From Hermetia illucens (Eukaryota; Arthropoda; Insecta; Diptera; Stratiomyidae): a stretch of 64,000 nucleotides of DNA. This document shows positions 20,829 to 33,445 of the stretch, in pieces; the stretch's first letter is position 1, and the number at the start of each line of letters is the position of its first letter. The notes beneath the pieces are model-generated. The model was not told the DNA's origin. It did no database searches and worked only from the letters and a program-made list of their open reading frames with translations. The stretch lies in contig NC_051850.1 in the NCBI RefSeq assembly GCF_905115235.1, positions 25,111,010 through 25,175,009 on the forward strand, written 5' to 3'. The position numbers and the translations under genes were made by a program.

Positions 20829-21140
20829 AGGTCAAGAGCTTTAACCCTATGGTAGGACGTTTCGAGCAGAATAGATTTTGTAAACTCAACTAATGCTCAA
20901 GGTGTGGGACAGCGAATCAATGCCTGACGACTGGCAAACGAGACATTCTTTGTCTCATACGTAAAAAGGGAGATATCACGCAGTGGCGCAATTATATAGG
21001 TATCACGTTGCTGAGTACCATCTATAAGATATTATCCGCTGTCTTGGTAGGCCGGATAGCCCCATACGGCCAGAACATCATTGGCCCTACCAAAGAGGCT
21101 TCACTCCAGGCAAATTAGCAACAGATCAGATTTCTGACCG
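20829..21140. mobile_element. RTE-1 LINE, rearranged fragments in opposite orientations
   Basis: About 20829-20882 matches the minus strand of the RTE-1 thumb region (compare 10400-10445). About 20890-21140 matches the plus strand of the linker and first RT motifs (compare 9455-9690), including G-D-I-T-Q-W and L-L-S-T-I-Y-K-I. The two pieces abut in opposite orientation. Confidence 0.75.
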
Positions 21141-21159
21141 GTTTTCTGACAGATTTCTG

Positions 21160-22365
21160 AAGAATGGCAGGTACAGTGAAAAAGTTTGCTTTTTACGAGC
21201 AATTAAACGCAGTTTAGGGGAGGCTTCCTAATATCACCTATGTTAATATGTGATATGAAACACGGTCTTGGTGACTGTAATGATAATGGTGGCAAGTTAA
21301 TGGACATTGGTGGAACATTGTTCGAGCTCAGAGCCTGCTACGAGATCAGACCGACCGATGCCGCAGGAGCAATCAGATCGACCAGTTCACGATCAACAGG
21401 AGATGTTCGTAACAGAGGCGTCGACATCGGCCTCGAAAAGGGAAATCATCTGATAGTCGCTTCAGTTCACTTCTGCTTTGGGTCCGCCACTTTTTGCAGG
21501 GTTGGACAACTGCTCCCCCATAAGTTCAGTAACTGTTTATATGATCCAGCTGAGGCTCCGCAATGCGAAGGCTATCTTGCGGATCGGATGGCGGATACAC
21601 TGGGAATATGGACGCTCATTGGACCGCTAACAAAAATACTCTTTCTTCCGGTTCTACGCAAATCATCGACAATGGTGCAAAGAGGCATTATAAGGTGTAG
21701 CTGACTGTGGAATCGTAAAAGTAAATCGGTGAATGGATGGGATTGAAGCCTCTATTGACCACTGTGAGTGATGCCGTATGTGCCACAGTGAGAAAAGGAA
21801 AGAACTTGCATATGGTCGAAAATCTTTCAATGGTCCTGTGAAAGAAGCTTTTGCTCATACCGAAATATTGGAAATCCGAGACTTTTCCTAGAGCGTGGAA
21901 GAAAGACATGCACGTTAAGATAAAAGGTAAGGTAAATCTTCGCTCCACCTACCCTTCATTGATTTCGAGAAAGCTTACGATAGTATGAACAGGGAATGTA
22001 TTTGGAGGGCTCTACGTAGGAGGGGCATTCCGGAGAAACTGGCCATTATTAAAGCAACATATGATGTTACAAAATATCACGTGCTGCACCGAGCTAATCT
22101 TAGAGAATTTTGAGGTCCAATGGTGTCTGCCAGGGTTTCATCTTGTCGCCGATATTACTTTTTCTTGTTATCGGTGACGTTTTTCATACTGCTTTGTCAG
22201 GAGGACATGGAAGATATCGATGGACGATGACTTCTTTCCTCAATTGTCCCGACTACGTTGAGGCAGCGTCTGATGAGTTGCCTCTGTTCTGGTATGAAAC
22301 CGCAACCGTCTTCGTCCCTCTTTCAACCTTGGCGACTCTTTATTCTACATTACTGTAGATAACAA
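21160..22365 (+). mobile_element. RTE-2 LINE, endonuclease and RT pieces, decayed
   Basis: Endonuclease landmarks at 21240-21480: H-G-L-G-D-C-N-D-N-G-G-K, I-G-G-T-L-F-E-x-R-A-C, R-G-V-D-I-G-L-E-K-G-N-H-L-I-V-A. After a deleted stretch the RT core appears at 21955-22340 in mixed frames: D-F-E-K-A-Y-D-S-M-N-R-E-C-I-W, R-R-G-I-P-E-K-L, G-F-I-L-S-P-I-L-L-F-L-V-I-G-D-V. The catalytic Y-A-D-D region is lost, with a trace P-D-Y-V-E near 22250. This copy preserves the RTE-2 endonuclease signature better than 6552-7465. Confidence 0.8.
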
Positions 22366-23040
22366 TTTTATTTTTACAAAAATATCCGTTCAGGTTTGAA
22401 CTTGTGAATAAGAAAACAGTCAAATAAATTATTTTAAAATGAATCGAAAGATTTAAGCGAGCAACCTGTAACTAAAAAATAGTTAACTAATTATAAGGAA
22501 AAAATCTTGAATTATTAATTCACTACAGTCATTTTGAACAATCACGGTGCAATAGCCATGGCAGCTTCGAATCTTTATTGGAGTGTTATGGAGTTTTCAG
22601 TTTGCATTGTCGTGTCATTTGTACAACATTAATATGATGATATCAAAGCTGAATCACAGGTGAATAAAAAGTTAGGTTGGGAGGAAAATAGTGCTGCGTG
22701 GATGCCCTATTCAAAGGGGTTATGAAGCTTTTGACCTTGAAGCTGATCCATTTAGCCACTAAGCCCTTATGCCAGAAAAAATATCTCTGAATAGAGAATT
22801 TTTTGGTCATAATTACCAATAACATTTTTAAAAAATGCGAAAGGATTTAATAAAATGTAGTACAACGTCCAAAGTTTAAAGACAAAGTCAAAACCAATAT
22901 CTATTAAAGCCCTTCTTCAGCGGGGGCAATGAATAGTTTCTGTGATTTTCCTATGTTGAACCAGCTAATTTTTATTGAAAACACAACCATAAAATACACC
23001 CGTTTCGGAATATAAAACAATTTACTGACGCAGTTCACTA
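22366..23040. other. AT-rich, nothing recognised
   Basis: No domain-bearing frame, no repeat end recognised. It may include the 3' flank of the mariner remnant that follows. Confidence 0.4.
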
Positions 23041-23885
23041 TTGAATGCTATCACCGCACCGCTTTTAGAGGAGTCCCTGTCACTGAAAACAGTCGTACCA
23101 ATTTCGGTAGGGTTGGTCATCAAAAACACAACTTTCTTCAGATTTAGCCTCCTGCCTGTAGATCCATTTTCCGAAAAATCCTTTGAAATCGTTTTTTGAA
23201 GCTTCTGAATTTATAATCTCCTCGTTAGAGAAGAGGAGAGCCTTTAGTTCTCCTTTCAATTGTTTTTATTTTTCAAAATAATCAGAAATCACACATCAGG
23301 GGAGTATGGAGCTGGACGAATTTGTTTGATACCTGAGAAAGCAACGTGAGCTGGTGCCTTGTTATGGTTGCAAAAAGTAGCGGCGGATTCCCTTTCTGGC
23401 GTATCTGTGTCCAACTTCACTATTACCGTTTGACCCTTTTCCAGAAGAATAGGAGTTACAATTTTGGTCCTAGTGAAATAAACTGACATCATCACTCTTT
23501 TGTTGACTTTTATTGACTTGCCTTAACGGAGGGATAGGCTCCTTTTGCGTACTCATAAAACCAAGCTTCGTCACCTGTAACGCCTTTGTCGAAGGTGCTA
23601 GATAGGCCGTTGCTTAAATTTTGCAAGGAAACATTTAGCGCGTGCTTCCTTTTGAGAATCACTTAAAATGCGGGAAGTTCTTTTCCTGTGCCCCAGATGA
23701 CGATCAAATGTACGTGGCCATGGCATTCACGCCCAATTCATTAACAACCATCTCTTGGATCAATCTGAGATCTTCGACTTTGAAGAAAGCTAAAGTCTCA
23801 CTTGAGCCGCTTTTCTATCATCAGATGGAAATTTTCGATGACCTTCACGCGGTTATTCCTCTAAGGAGAAATGTCCTATATTGAA
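23041..23885 (-). pseudogene. mariner-type DNA transposase, decayed
   Basis: On the minus strand, traces of a Tc1/mariner transposase run from about 23885 to 23130. In order: a helix-turn-helix-like K-V-E-D-L-R-L-I-Q-E-M-V-V-N-E-L-G (about 23800), T-G-D-E-A-W-F-Y-E-Y (about 23570, first catalytic Asp in T-G-D-E), K-G-Q-T-V, H-N-K-A-P-A-H (about 23370), P-Y-S-P-D-V (about 23290) and the C-terminal K-G-E-L-K-A-L-L-F-S-N-E-E. The second catalytic Asp, normally H-D-N-A-P-A-H, is Asn here. Frame changes separate the blocks. Terminal inverted repeats were not located. Confidence 0.75.
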
Positions 23886-24560
23886 TTTTCAAACCACTAT
23901 GACACAGATTTTAGGGAAGTTGTTTTTGTCCCCATTTTGGTATTCATTTGAAATTTGCGTTGGCTTCAATTGACGTCAAAAGCCGTAGGGAATAACGCGC
24001 TCAATTTCCTTTTGTGTTGATGACAGAATTTGTACAAGCATAACATCACCAAATGTGTATTTTTTAGTCCTGATTTTTATGAAATTTCACATAAAATATT
24101 GTTCAACTATGACAAAAACCTTCTAAAATTGCCGTAATTAAAAATATAAGTGTCATTTTAACGAACTATTGCTGCTCTCTCTATACCATGTTAAGTTGGT
24201 ACAAGTTATTCGTAATCAGCTTTGCTGTTTGTCGTTAGAAAAACATCACTTGCGCTTGTACCATCGTTTGTAAATTGGGTGTCCCCCGTAGCAGCCTTCA
24301 TTACAAAAACGAAGAGTAGTGCGGAAAAGACCTTAAATTATTAAACACCGACGCGGCTTCGATATATTAACCCCATTTGAAGTTCTGCTCTTTGGATAAA
24401 CCCAGGGAATCAATTTTCATAGCACTAAACGTTTCCAATATTCAAATCAGATGGCAAGCTCACGCAGCATGATTTTTGGTAAGAGATCACCCAGGTTCGT
24501 TGCTTTAGTAGCGCTAGCTTCATTTATAGTAATGTCAACAATATTACGACTACACCTTTC
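23886..24560. other. No feature assigned
   Basis: May include the 5' end of the mariner element, but no inverted-repeat end was found. No coding signature otherwise. Confidence 0.35.
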
Positions 24561-24768
24561 ACCTCTACATAAAAAAGGGAATGTCATGCAGTGCAAAAAT
24601 CATAGAGGTATCACGTGGCTGAGTACCATCTATAAGACATTCCCCTACCTTGCTAGGTAGGATAGCCCCATACGCCCAGAATATCATCGGCCCATACCAA
24701 ACAGGCTTCACTCCAGGCAAATCAGCAACAGATCAGATTTTCTCTCTGTAGCAAGCGATGCAAAAATT
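24561..24768 (+). mobile_element. RTE-1 LINE fragment, first RT motifs
   Basis: About 205 bp closely matching 9520-9725: H-K-K-G, N-H-R-G-I-T-W-L-S-T-I-Y-K, then, after a frame change, I-A-P-Y-A-Q-N-I-I-G-P-Y-Q and S-A-T-D-Q-I-F-S-L. It ends at the T-rich tail of the next element. Confidence 0.85.
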
Positions 24769-27250
24769 ATTTTTTTCATTTTTTTTGGAGTAAGTGTTGG
24801 ACTCCCGCAACAGTACGCTATTGGACTACCAACTAAACACCTCCCTGTCATCAGAGAATTAGCCTGGAACCGTTTGACACATTACTTCGGGCTAACCCTC
24901 GTGCTTTCCCGGCTTTATGGGCGTTCAAGTCAAGGAATCCCTATCACTATCGGGAGGGGAGGAAGGGAGCTGCTAGTTTAGGGAACCCTTGTCATTCGAT
25001 CCCTCTTCCGGTCGATTTCAATCTTATTCGCAATTAGAAAAGCCCGAACATAATGCGCAACAACGACTCCAGCTGCCAGCGCTCTTCAGCATCTGTCTGA
25101 CAATGTTGTTTAGAGAGAGCTTCCTTGTGTCTGTGTGTCTCACCTCTACCTTGAGGGTAGCATAACTGAAAGTGGCAACTGGTGGCAAAACGCTCGTTTG
25201 GATCATCGCAGAAACACGACAAGGATGCGAATTATATTGAACTAAACCGCCAGTTGTTTAAGCTAGACTAAAGCTGGGTAGTTGTGTTCAGCATCGTCCG
25301 CCACTCCATTGCAGAAAGTCTGGAAATCGCGCCTTCCCAATCCTGTGCAGATAAGACTGAAAACCTCCATGCTCGTTAGAAGTTGAGTAAGGCGGTAATC
25401 AATCTCACCGTGCGTTCGGTTAAACCGTGGCTCTAAATTGTCGATGAGCCGCGCAATCCATCTGTCCCTTAGCTTATTTTTCCAAGAGAGTTCCTACTCG
25501 ATAAGGGTACATTGACGTTCTTCACGGGCAACCACCTCTCTTAAGTTTTCGCCTTTATGGCGGTAGACAGTTTATGTTTCATGGCAAGGAGGGCAACGGG
25601 GATCACCCCCGCGATCACCATCACCGCGGGTTCTGAGACAATGCGATACGCAGACGCCACTTGCAAAGTTCTCCGACTCTACACTTGAGCAAGGTGCTTA
25701 CAATGCATCTCCTTGTTAAGGGCATCAGCCCATACCTCCGCGCCATAGAGCAGAAACAACTACGTTGCTCCCAGAATTCTCCAAAATTCGCCATTAGCCG
25801 ACTCAAGGCCGAGACTCCAGCTGCAGCTTTTTGATTTGCTCTGCTCCGCTGCTGCTTTGATTTGCTCGAAGAAGCTCATTTGTGAGTCGAGCATCAAACC
25901 AAGATATTTAACCGCTGGTTTTGCCTCTATAGTCACTCGTCGATCGATATGGACGCAGGGTTGGGATTCTCCTTCTGGTCAAGATGACTACTTCAATTTT
26001 TCCAACGCAAGCCTGAAAGCATGAGCAATCATCCATTCGCTTACCCGTCGCATCAATATGCCAAGTCCGCTTTACACCAGTCCAAAAGTGTGTCCGGCAA
26101 CAAGTGCCGCAACGTCCTCTGCATAACAGGTGCGACTCTTCAGGCATATCGAGTCTTCAGGCATATCGAGTCTCAGCAGACTATCGTAGGAAGCGTCGCA
26201 GAGGTCCGGCTCTAGGATGGATCCTTGTGCCACTACCTTCCCCCCCTTTTCATCCTCCTCTGGCCCTCGAGCATCTCATAGAGCAGGGAGCGGTCTTTCA
26301 GATAATCCCTCAATATACGCGAGAGGTAGCTTGGCACGTGAAATGAGTTTTCTAATGTGCCTAGCATATCTGTCCATCTTACGGAATTGAAGGCATTTCT
26401 GACATCAAGCATTATGAGAAGCACTATCTGCCGAGATCGGCGGCTGTGTGCCTCCGCTCGTTAAAGCGCAGTTACGACCTCCACAATAGCATCCACAGTG
26501 TATCTCCCTGGTCTGAACTCAAATTGCCTTGGGATAAGTCCCCGGCAGCGCGGATCGCTCAGTGAGTCTACTCCTGATGAGCGTTTCGAGCACTTTCCCG
26601 GCCGTGCCAAGCATACACAGTGTTCGGTATGCAGACGGGAGCTCCGGGTCTCCTTTACCATTGCTGGAGTCTGGCCACCCTCCAGTGCCAAGGAAAAATG
26701 CCCTCCTTCAAGCAAGCGTTGAACACCCCAAGCAGCAAGTCTGGCCGTTAGTGGAACACAAGTTTGTAAGCTTCCGCCGGGATGCCATCAGGACCTGGCG
26801 TCTTCTTGTTTTTTATAGTGACAACGGCTTTGTCGAGCTCTCTCATTGTGAAAAGGGGGCATTGTGAAACAATGCCCGTACTCTGCGGTTTATCTGGTCG
26901 GTGTTTAGTATGCAGGGCTTCCGGAGATCCCCGATTTTCCAGGTATCAGGTTCTGCCAGCCGCACGCTTTGCTATAACTTATCGCGCCGCGGAGTCTCAT
27001 TTTTGCTGATCTATATATGCCTTTAGGGCGCATACCTCTTCAGTAACCTCTAAATCTTGTGCCAAACGGTGGAGCTTATGACACTCCCTCCGCAGATCGG
27101 TAATTTCTCCCGTCCAACAGTATATAGAAGGCTTGTCGCGCCTGGGGCCTTACACACCGTCGTTATCAGGTTCATCACTGAATTTACAACAGTTTCAGCT
27201 GCGACGCTATCACCCTCCGGAGTGGCGTTATCCCCTCAAATATTCTTACA
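24769..27250 (-). mobile_element. R1-clade LINE ORF2, long but decayed
   Basis: Begins at its 3' end with a T-rich run (about 24770-24790). Reading down from 27250, ORF2 blocks appear in pieces: an RT block F-E-F-R-P-G-R-Y-T-V-D-A-I-V-E-V-V (26530-26465), then L-D-V-R-N-A-F-N-S-V-R-W-T-D-M-L (26420-26370) and F-H-V-P-S-Y-L-S-R-I-L-R-D-Y-L (26345-26290), with later R1-type C-terminal sequence to about 25030. Many frame changes separate them. The closest relative in the window is 38385-39180, which shares the 3' UTR and C-terminal segments. No target-site duplication seen. Confidence 0.7.
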
Positions 27251-30035
27251 CAAGAAGTACACAAAATATTTCATAGGCGCCGAGTTTCTGGTTTACGACT
27301 TGTTTTTTAATAATCTTCGTTTTTAATATAAAAAGATGCACAATCCTAAATAAAAGCATGATTTAAGTCTAGTTTTCAAGTTTATGTAATTTGTTCTAAA
27401 CATATGAAATGCGTCTAATATAACAGTCTTATCTCAGATTATGTGTGGCACATGGCTTTTTCCTGTTAATTATTAAATTCCTAAAGTAGATATTTTCCGA
27501 GCTTAAAATTAACCTTGCTCCAATTATAACTGAAGAAAATACATATAAACTATGCTTCCCAGTTAAACATGCAGCTGTCCTTCTACTTCTTTATAAGCAA
27601 ATGCATACCATTCAAATTACTAAAGAAATATGCGCATCGCATTTTCTTAGAAAAATGAAGCCTTCATTGGAACGCATGCAAACGCCTATGAACAAGAAAT
27701 GCATAAGCCCACCTCCACTTGTGTGTGAAATCTATAAAACTGCATCCGAAATCTCCGTAGTTTGTTTTTATTTGCTCTAGAAATGTTTGTGTGAGAATGA
27801 AAATGTCAATGTCATAGGCAGCGCGGCATACTTAGACCAGTTTCAGAGAATAAACAAGGAATTATCTTTTCGTCATAGTATCTCAAAGATACAGTAAGAT
27901 TAACAACACACGCCAATCTGCAAGGTAAGAAATTACCGTTTCAGATTTTCATGCGAAATCGGTTGGATTAATTTTCATTTTCTTTCTTTCCACAAAAACA
28001 TCCCTAGTGTTGTGGGTGGATGCACTTTAAAAGATTAGTTCACTTGTGGGAAAACGATTTGAAAGATACTTTGCAAACATTAAGATCTCTTATCATTCGT
28101 TGATTATTTATTACCAAGTTGGGTTCATTCAAAAAGCTGGCAAATTATGATAGAGGACAAAAGACGAATTGATTGGGTTGAATTTCGTTCCACGCATCTT
28201 TTATTAAGTTTTGGAGTTTATATTAAATTTCGAGTTTTACAGGTTTCTCTTCTGATGGCGGATATCATGCGAGCATACTGTTGAATGAACAAAAGTTCCC
28301 AATTCAAGCTGACGAATTGTCTTTGAAAAAGGTGTTATTCTTAATTATGAATATGGTAAAATTGGAATATAATTTAAACTCGAATCCTTTCAGGTTCGCC
28401 TACATCGAACCTCCAAAAAGTACAAAAGCTGGCATCAAAGAATCATAAAGTGCTTTTACCTTTACCATTTTGACTTGAATTATCGGCGGACTTGTTTCCA
28501 CTTGATTCAAGAATTTTGCAAAAAATAACGCGCGAGAATTGAGCTGAATCCCATCGAATCTCATTTAAAACTAGTTCTACTTTTCAGTATCCCAACTGGA
28601 CTTACCCAAAATGCCACCTGGGGTTTTCATGTTTTATTTTTGTGGATTTTTCGAGAAATTAGCCAATAATTAAGATTATGGTAATTTATTTTTGGCCGGA
28701 AAATGTATCTAATTTTAATGAATTATTCGAAATGTATCTTTACGCGCTTTACTTAACTAAGGTATATTAGATAAGGAATAATTCCATGTTGCATATTCAT
28801 ATCTTTGTCGATTTCTGTTTACCTGGGAACTAAATTTGTTCATAATAAGTCGTTCAATTGTAGCAATAATTTTTGATTTTAAGGTAAATACTAATATAAA
28901 AGGCGAAACGATTACAGGGAGTTTTCCGAAGATTGAATTTATGCGCTCGGGCTCTCGGGTCTATACATTGTAGAAGCTCTTACGTAAGTTTCAGATTACC
29001 TTGAAAATGTCAGATGGCAGTTTATATCTGGTTTCATAAGCCACTGAAAAATTAATTCCAATCTACAAAAATCAATCAAAAAGCACAAGACCGGAACTGA
29101 CTGTTCCTGGATTGGAAGACATCCTATTTTGAAGGATTTTGTTGATAAGGTGAGAGTACTCCATTCGAACCTTGATAGGAGAGTTTAAAAAACTGATTCC
29201 AAATGCAAAAAAAAAAAAACAAGCAAGAAATTGATGTCCTGGCTGAAATGAACACATGCTACCAAAGAAAGGAAACATCACTCCAAGAGGAGTGTGTAGG
29301 CGGATTTTAAGTTGAATTAAGATAGTTCACCTATTTGTCATTTCGATCTACTTAAATATCAATGTCAACGTACAAGGGGCGTGAAAAATATTAATTCGTT
29401 TTATTGAATTTAATATCGTTGTTCTATGTTCTACTACCATTGCAGGTATCTTAATATCCTTTTTATAAGTAACCTAACATCTAGACGTCCCGCATCAGGA
29501 TCCCTACTACTGGATAGGCATCGAGCAGAAAGGTGAATCTATGCAAATCGGTATCTTTTTCGCACAGTGTTGAGCTGTTCTCCTCACCGATGAGTGCCGG
29601 CTTGGTTTCTGGCAACGACTTAATGCGACCGGAGAAGGCATGCGCCTGTCACAACCTTTTAAAAATATTTATTTATGGTATAAAGCGGAATCGATGTCCA
29701 AGCCCGTACTGAAATAATTGTCCTACAGAATGCATTTTTGATTACGTCAGGTTACTTTAAGCAATTTCTTCTGGAAGCCCTTATCCAATTTACTCCATTC
29801 ATTCTTATTGCAGAATGATGCTCCACCGCATATAGTTGTGAAGTTACCACAGTTAAGTAGTCAGTACGTTCTCCAAACTTGAACCCGATGAGATACTAGT
29901 TGGATTAGACATAGCATTAGACAACATTCATCGTCTCCAACGAACGTTGAAAAGCTTCAAATTATACTTACTTAAGAGCTGTACTCTCTTCTACGCGAGC
30001 AAATCCGAATGCTTACTGACCAGATACATTAAAGC
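27251..30035. other. AT-rich stretch of about 2.8 kb without recognised features
   Basis: No frame longer than about 70 codons with any domain signature. I looked for cuticle, cytochrome, odorant-binding and LINE motifs without success. A run of A at about 29207-29219 is the only simple repeat that stands out. This could be ordinary intergenic or intronic DNA. Confidence 0.45.
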
Positions 30036-33000
30036 ATCAACAATTAGAATCGCTTGAAGAACGTTATCATAAATACGTCCACAAACATACTTGCCTCAGT
30101 CGCAAAAAGAGTCAGAACGGCTGATCCGACGATGAATGTAAGCTAGCAACGGAAAGGAAGAATGCTGCATACCGCGTAATGTTACATTGTCAAAGGACGA
30201 GGGCACGCGCAGAGATTTATCACGAACTTCGTCGAGCGGAGAAGCGACTTCATAGACTGAAAAAGAAAGCCTAGGATAACCAACAGGTCTGTGAACTCAA
30301 AAAGCGCAGGGAGCAACCGCACCAGGCGCGCGAGTTTTACCAACAGTTCAGCAGGATGAAGCCTTGCAAACCTCGATGCTCACCCTGTCAAGACAAAAAG
30401 GGAAATCTGATTTCGGGCAGAATTAGCATATTGGAGCGATAGGTTAAGTATCTTGATGAGCTGCTCAACAATCAAAATATCGGCGAAATGGAGGTTTCGC
30501 CAACACGACGGACAAATGTTGCCATCACCAAGCATGGAAGAAACTGTCCGCGTAAATCATCGGCTTAAAAGTGATACAATTACAGCTGAATTGGTCAAAT
30601 ATTGGAGTCGACCAACTACACCAAGTGGTTCAACAACTGATGCCCAAGGTGTGGAACAGCGAATCAATGCCTGACAACTGTCAAGGAGGCATTATCTGTG
30701 CCATACATAAAAAGATTTTCTCTCTGCGGCAAGCGATGGAAAAACTGTTGGAATATGGACAACAGTTGCACCATCTGTTCATCGACTTTAAAGCCGCCTA
30801 TGATAGCATAGCCAGGGTAAAACTGTACACGGCCATGAGAGAATTCGGTATCCCTACGAAATTAATAAGACTGACTAGGCTGACCCTGACCAATGTGCGA
30901 GGCCAGATAAAAGCAGCAGGATCACTCTCAAGACCATTGGACATCAACAACGGTCTACGACAAGGGGATGCGCTATCATGCGTCCTCTTTAACCTGGCCA
31001 TCGAGAAAGTGATCCGTGATGCTGAGGTGAATGCAAGAGGTACGATTCTCTTCAAGTCCACCCAACTACTGGCCTATGCTGACGATATCGATATCATGGG
31101 AAGAACCACCCGAGACGTACAAACTGCCTTCATCCAGATCGAGCAGGCGGTGCGAGATCTTGGGCTGCACATCAATGAAGGCGAGACAAAATATATGGTG
31201 GCAACGTCAGCACCGAAGACGAATCAACCAACAACATCAAACCGCACTGGTCAAACACAAACACGAACAAGAATAAGGATAGGAGAATACAACTTTGAGA
31301 CCGTTGACAATTTCTCCTTTCTAGGGTCGAAAATCACAACCGATAACAACTACGATGATGAAATCCGCGCACGGTTGTTGTCAGCCAACAGAGCCTATTT
31401 CAGCTTACAAAGACTGTTTTGCTCGAAACGTCTCACCATAGGGTCAAAGCTCTTACTGTACAAGACTATGATATTGCCAGTCCTCATGTATTTCTCGGAA
31501 ACTTGGGTTCTTAGCAAGAAAAATTGCGAACTCTTGGCCGCGTTCGAGAGAAGAATCCTCCGAAGAATTTTTGGCCCCCTACATGAGGATGGACGATTCC
31601 GTAGCCTACACAATGACGAAATCTATGAGCGATACCATGACCGTCCGGTTGTGGATAAAATCCGGCTCAATAGGTTACGGTGGGCGGGTCACTTAATCCG
31701 TATGGATGAAGATGATCCCACCCGGAAAGTCTATAAAGGCAATATCTATGGTAGGAAAAGAAGACGAGGCAGACCCTGCCTAAGATGGAGCGATGGCGTG
31801 GGCCAAGACGCCAGACAGCTTTTAGGGATATCGAATTGGTGGACCTCGGCGCAAAACCGGGATGTCTGGAGTTCCTTATTAAGGCAGGCATAGACCGGAT
31901 ACCGGTTGTTGCGCCGTTGATGATGATGATACATAAAAAAGGGGATATCACACAGTGGAACAATTATAGAGGTATCACGTTGCTGAGTACCATTTATAAG
32001 ATATTCTCCGCTATCTTGCTAGGTCGGATAGCCCTATAAGCCCAAAACATCATTGACCCATACCAAAGAGACTTCACTCTAGCACTCTAGGCAAATCAGC
32101 AACAGATCAGATTTTCTCTTTGCGATGGGAAAACTATTGGAATATGGACATCAGTTACACCATCTTTTCATCGACCTATGACAGCATAGCAAGGGTAGAA
32201 CTGTACACGGCCATGAGAGAATTCGGTATCCCTACGAAATTTATAAGACAAACTAAATGGACTTTAAACAATAAACGAGGCCAGATAAAAGCAGTAGGAT
32301 CATCTAGAGACTATTATACATCAACAACGGTCTAAGACAAGGGGATTCCCCATCATGCGTCCTCTTTAATCTGACCCTCGAAAAATTGAAAAATCCGTGA
32401 TGATGAGATAAACGCAAGGGCTACAATCCTCTTTAAGTCTACCCAACTACTGGCCTATGCTGACGATATCGATATCATGGAAGAACCGCCCGAGACGTAC
32501 AAACTGCTATCATTAAGATCGAGCAGGCGGCCATTGGGCGAGATGTTAGGCTGCACATCAATGAAGGCAGGACAAAATATATGGTGACAATGTGAGCACC
32601 AACCAACCAATCAACCAACAATATCAACCCGCACTGGTCAAACGGGAAGAATAAAGATTGGAAGACTACAACTTCGAGACCGCTGATAATTTCTCCTGTC
32701 TAGTGTCGAAAATCATAACCGATAACAGATACGACGATGAAATCCGCGCAGTTGTTGGCAGCCAACAGAACTTATTTCAGCTAACAAAAACTGTTCTGCT
32801 CGAAACGTCTCACCATAAGGTCAAAGCTCTTAATGGACAAGGCTATGATCTTGCCAGTCCTCATGTATTTCTCGGGGATTTGGGTTCTTAGCAAGAAAAA
32901 TTGCGAACTCTTGGCGGTGTTCGAGAGAAGAATCCTCCGAAGAATTTTTGGCTCCCTACATGAGGATGGACGATTCCGTAGCCTACATAATGATGAAATC

Positions 33001-33239
33001 TATGAGCGATACCATGACCGTCAGGTTGCGCATAAAATCCGGTTCAATAAGTTGCGGTGAGCGGGTCATTTAATCCACACGGATGGGGATGATCCAGCCC
33101 AGGATGTCTATAAGGGCAATATCTATGGTAGGAAAAGAAGACGAGGGAGACCCTGCCTGATATGGAGCGATGGCGTGGGGCAGGATGCCAGGCAGCTTTG
33201 AGCATATCAAATTGGTGGGTCTCGCAAAACCAGGATGTC
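30036..33239 (+). mobile_element. RTE-1 LINE, old copy split by a younger RTE-1
   Basis: The old copy runs from the linker after the endonuclease (30036-30713, compare 8826-9525), is interrupted at 30714-31930, and resumes at 31940 with G-D-I-T-Q-W-N-N-Y-R-G-I-T. It continues through F-I-D-(F-K)-x-Y-D-S-I, A-Y-A-D-D-I-D-I-M and the thumb to about 33239. Frame changes are frequent and the 3' tail is missing. Because both copies belong to one family, the compound can be mistaken for a duplication. The resumption at exactly the point where the first part stops shows that it is an insertion. Confidence 0.88.
30714..31930 (+). mobile_element. RTE-1 LINE, young 5'-truncated copy inside the old one
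   Basis: Starts abruptly at G-A-T-T-T-T-C-T-C-T-C-T-G-C-G-G within the RT domain and runs without a stop through Y-A-D-D (about 31075), the thumb and the tail L-L-R-Q-A to a stop at 31891-31893. The 3' UTR follows, ending TTGTTGCGCC (31906-31915) and GAT repeats. The target-site duplication is 9-11 bp, (AT)ACATAAAAA, at 30703-30713 and 31929-31939; its first two bases are ambiguous with the GAT tail. All coding sequence in the truncated copy is intact, so it is recent. Confidence 0.92.
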
Positions 33240-33445
33240 CTTTCTGCTGGCATGATAAGCGTGGGGATCGGTTGCAGCTTGGACTCCGACTACAATGGTA
33301 ACGCCAACGCCAACAACAATAAATACGACGGCATAACCTGCAATAGCGAAATTTTTAGGATGAGAGGCAATGCGGCGGTAGGTTGCTTCCACTGTCCAGC
33401 GAAGCATCTCCTTGAATCGCAGAAATGGCATAATGGGGTTACAAG
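33240..33445 (-). other. Possible coding fragment with one membrane segment
   Basis: A minus-strand frame with ATG at 33431 encodes M-P-F-L-R-F-K-E-M-L-R-W-T-V-E-A-T-Y, then a strongly hydrophobic stretch of about 22 residues beginning N-F-A-I-A-G-Y-A-V-V-F, then D-P-H-A-Y-H-A-S. It is unlike any LINE protein here and sits exactly at the end of the old RTE-1 copy. It could be a fragment of a host membrane-protein gene. It could also be chance translation of a GTTGGC-like simple sequence (33288-33325). I do not recognise a family. Confidence 0.25.
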
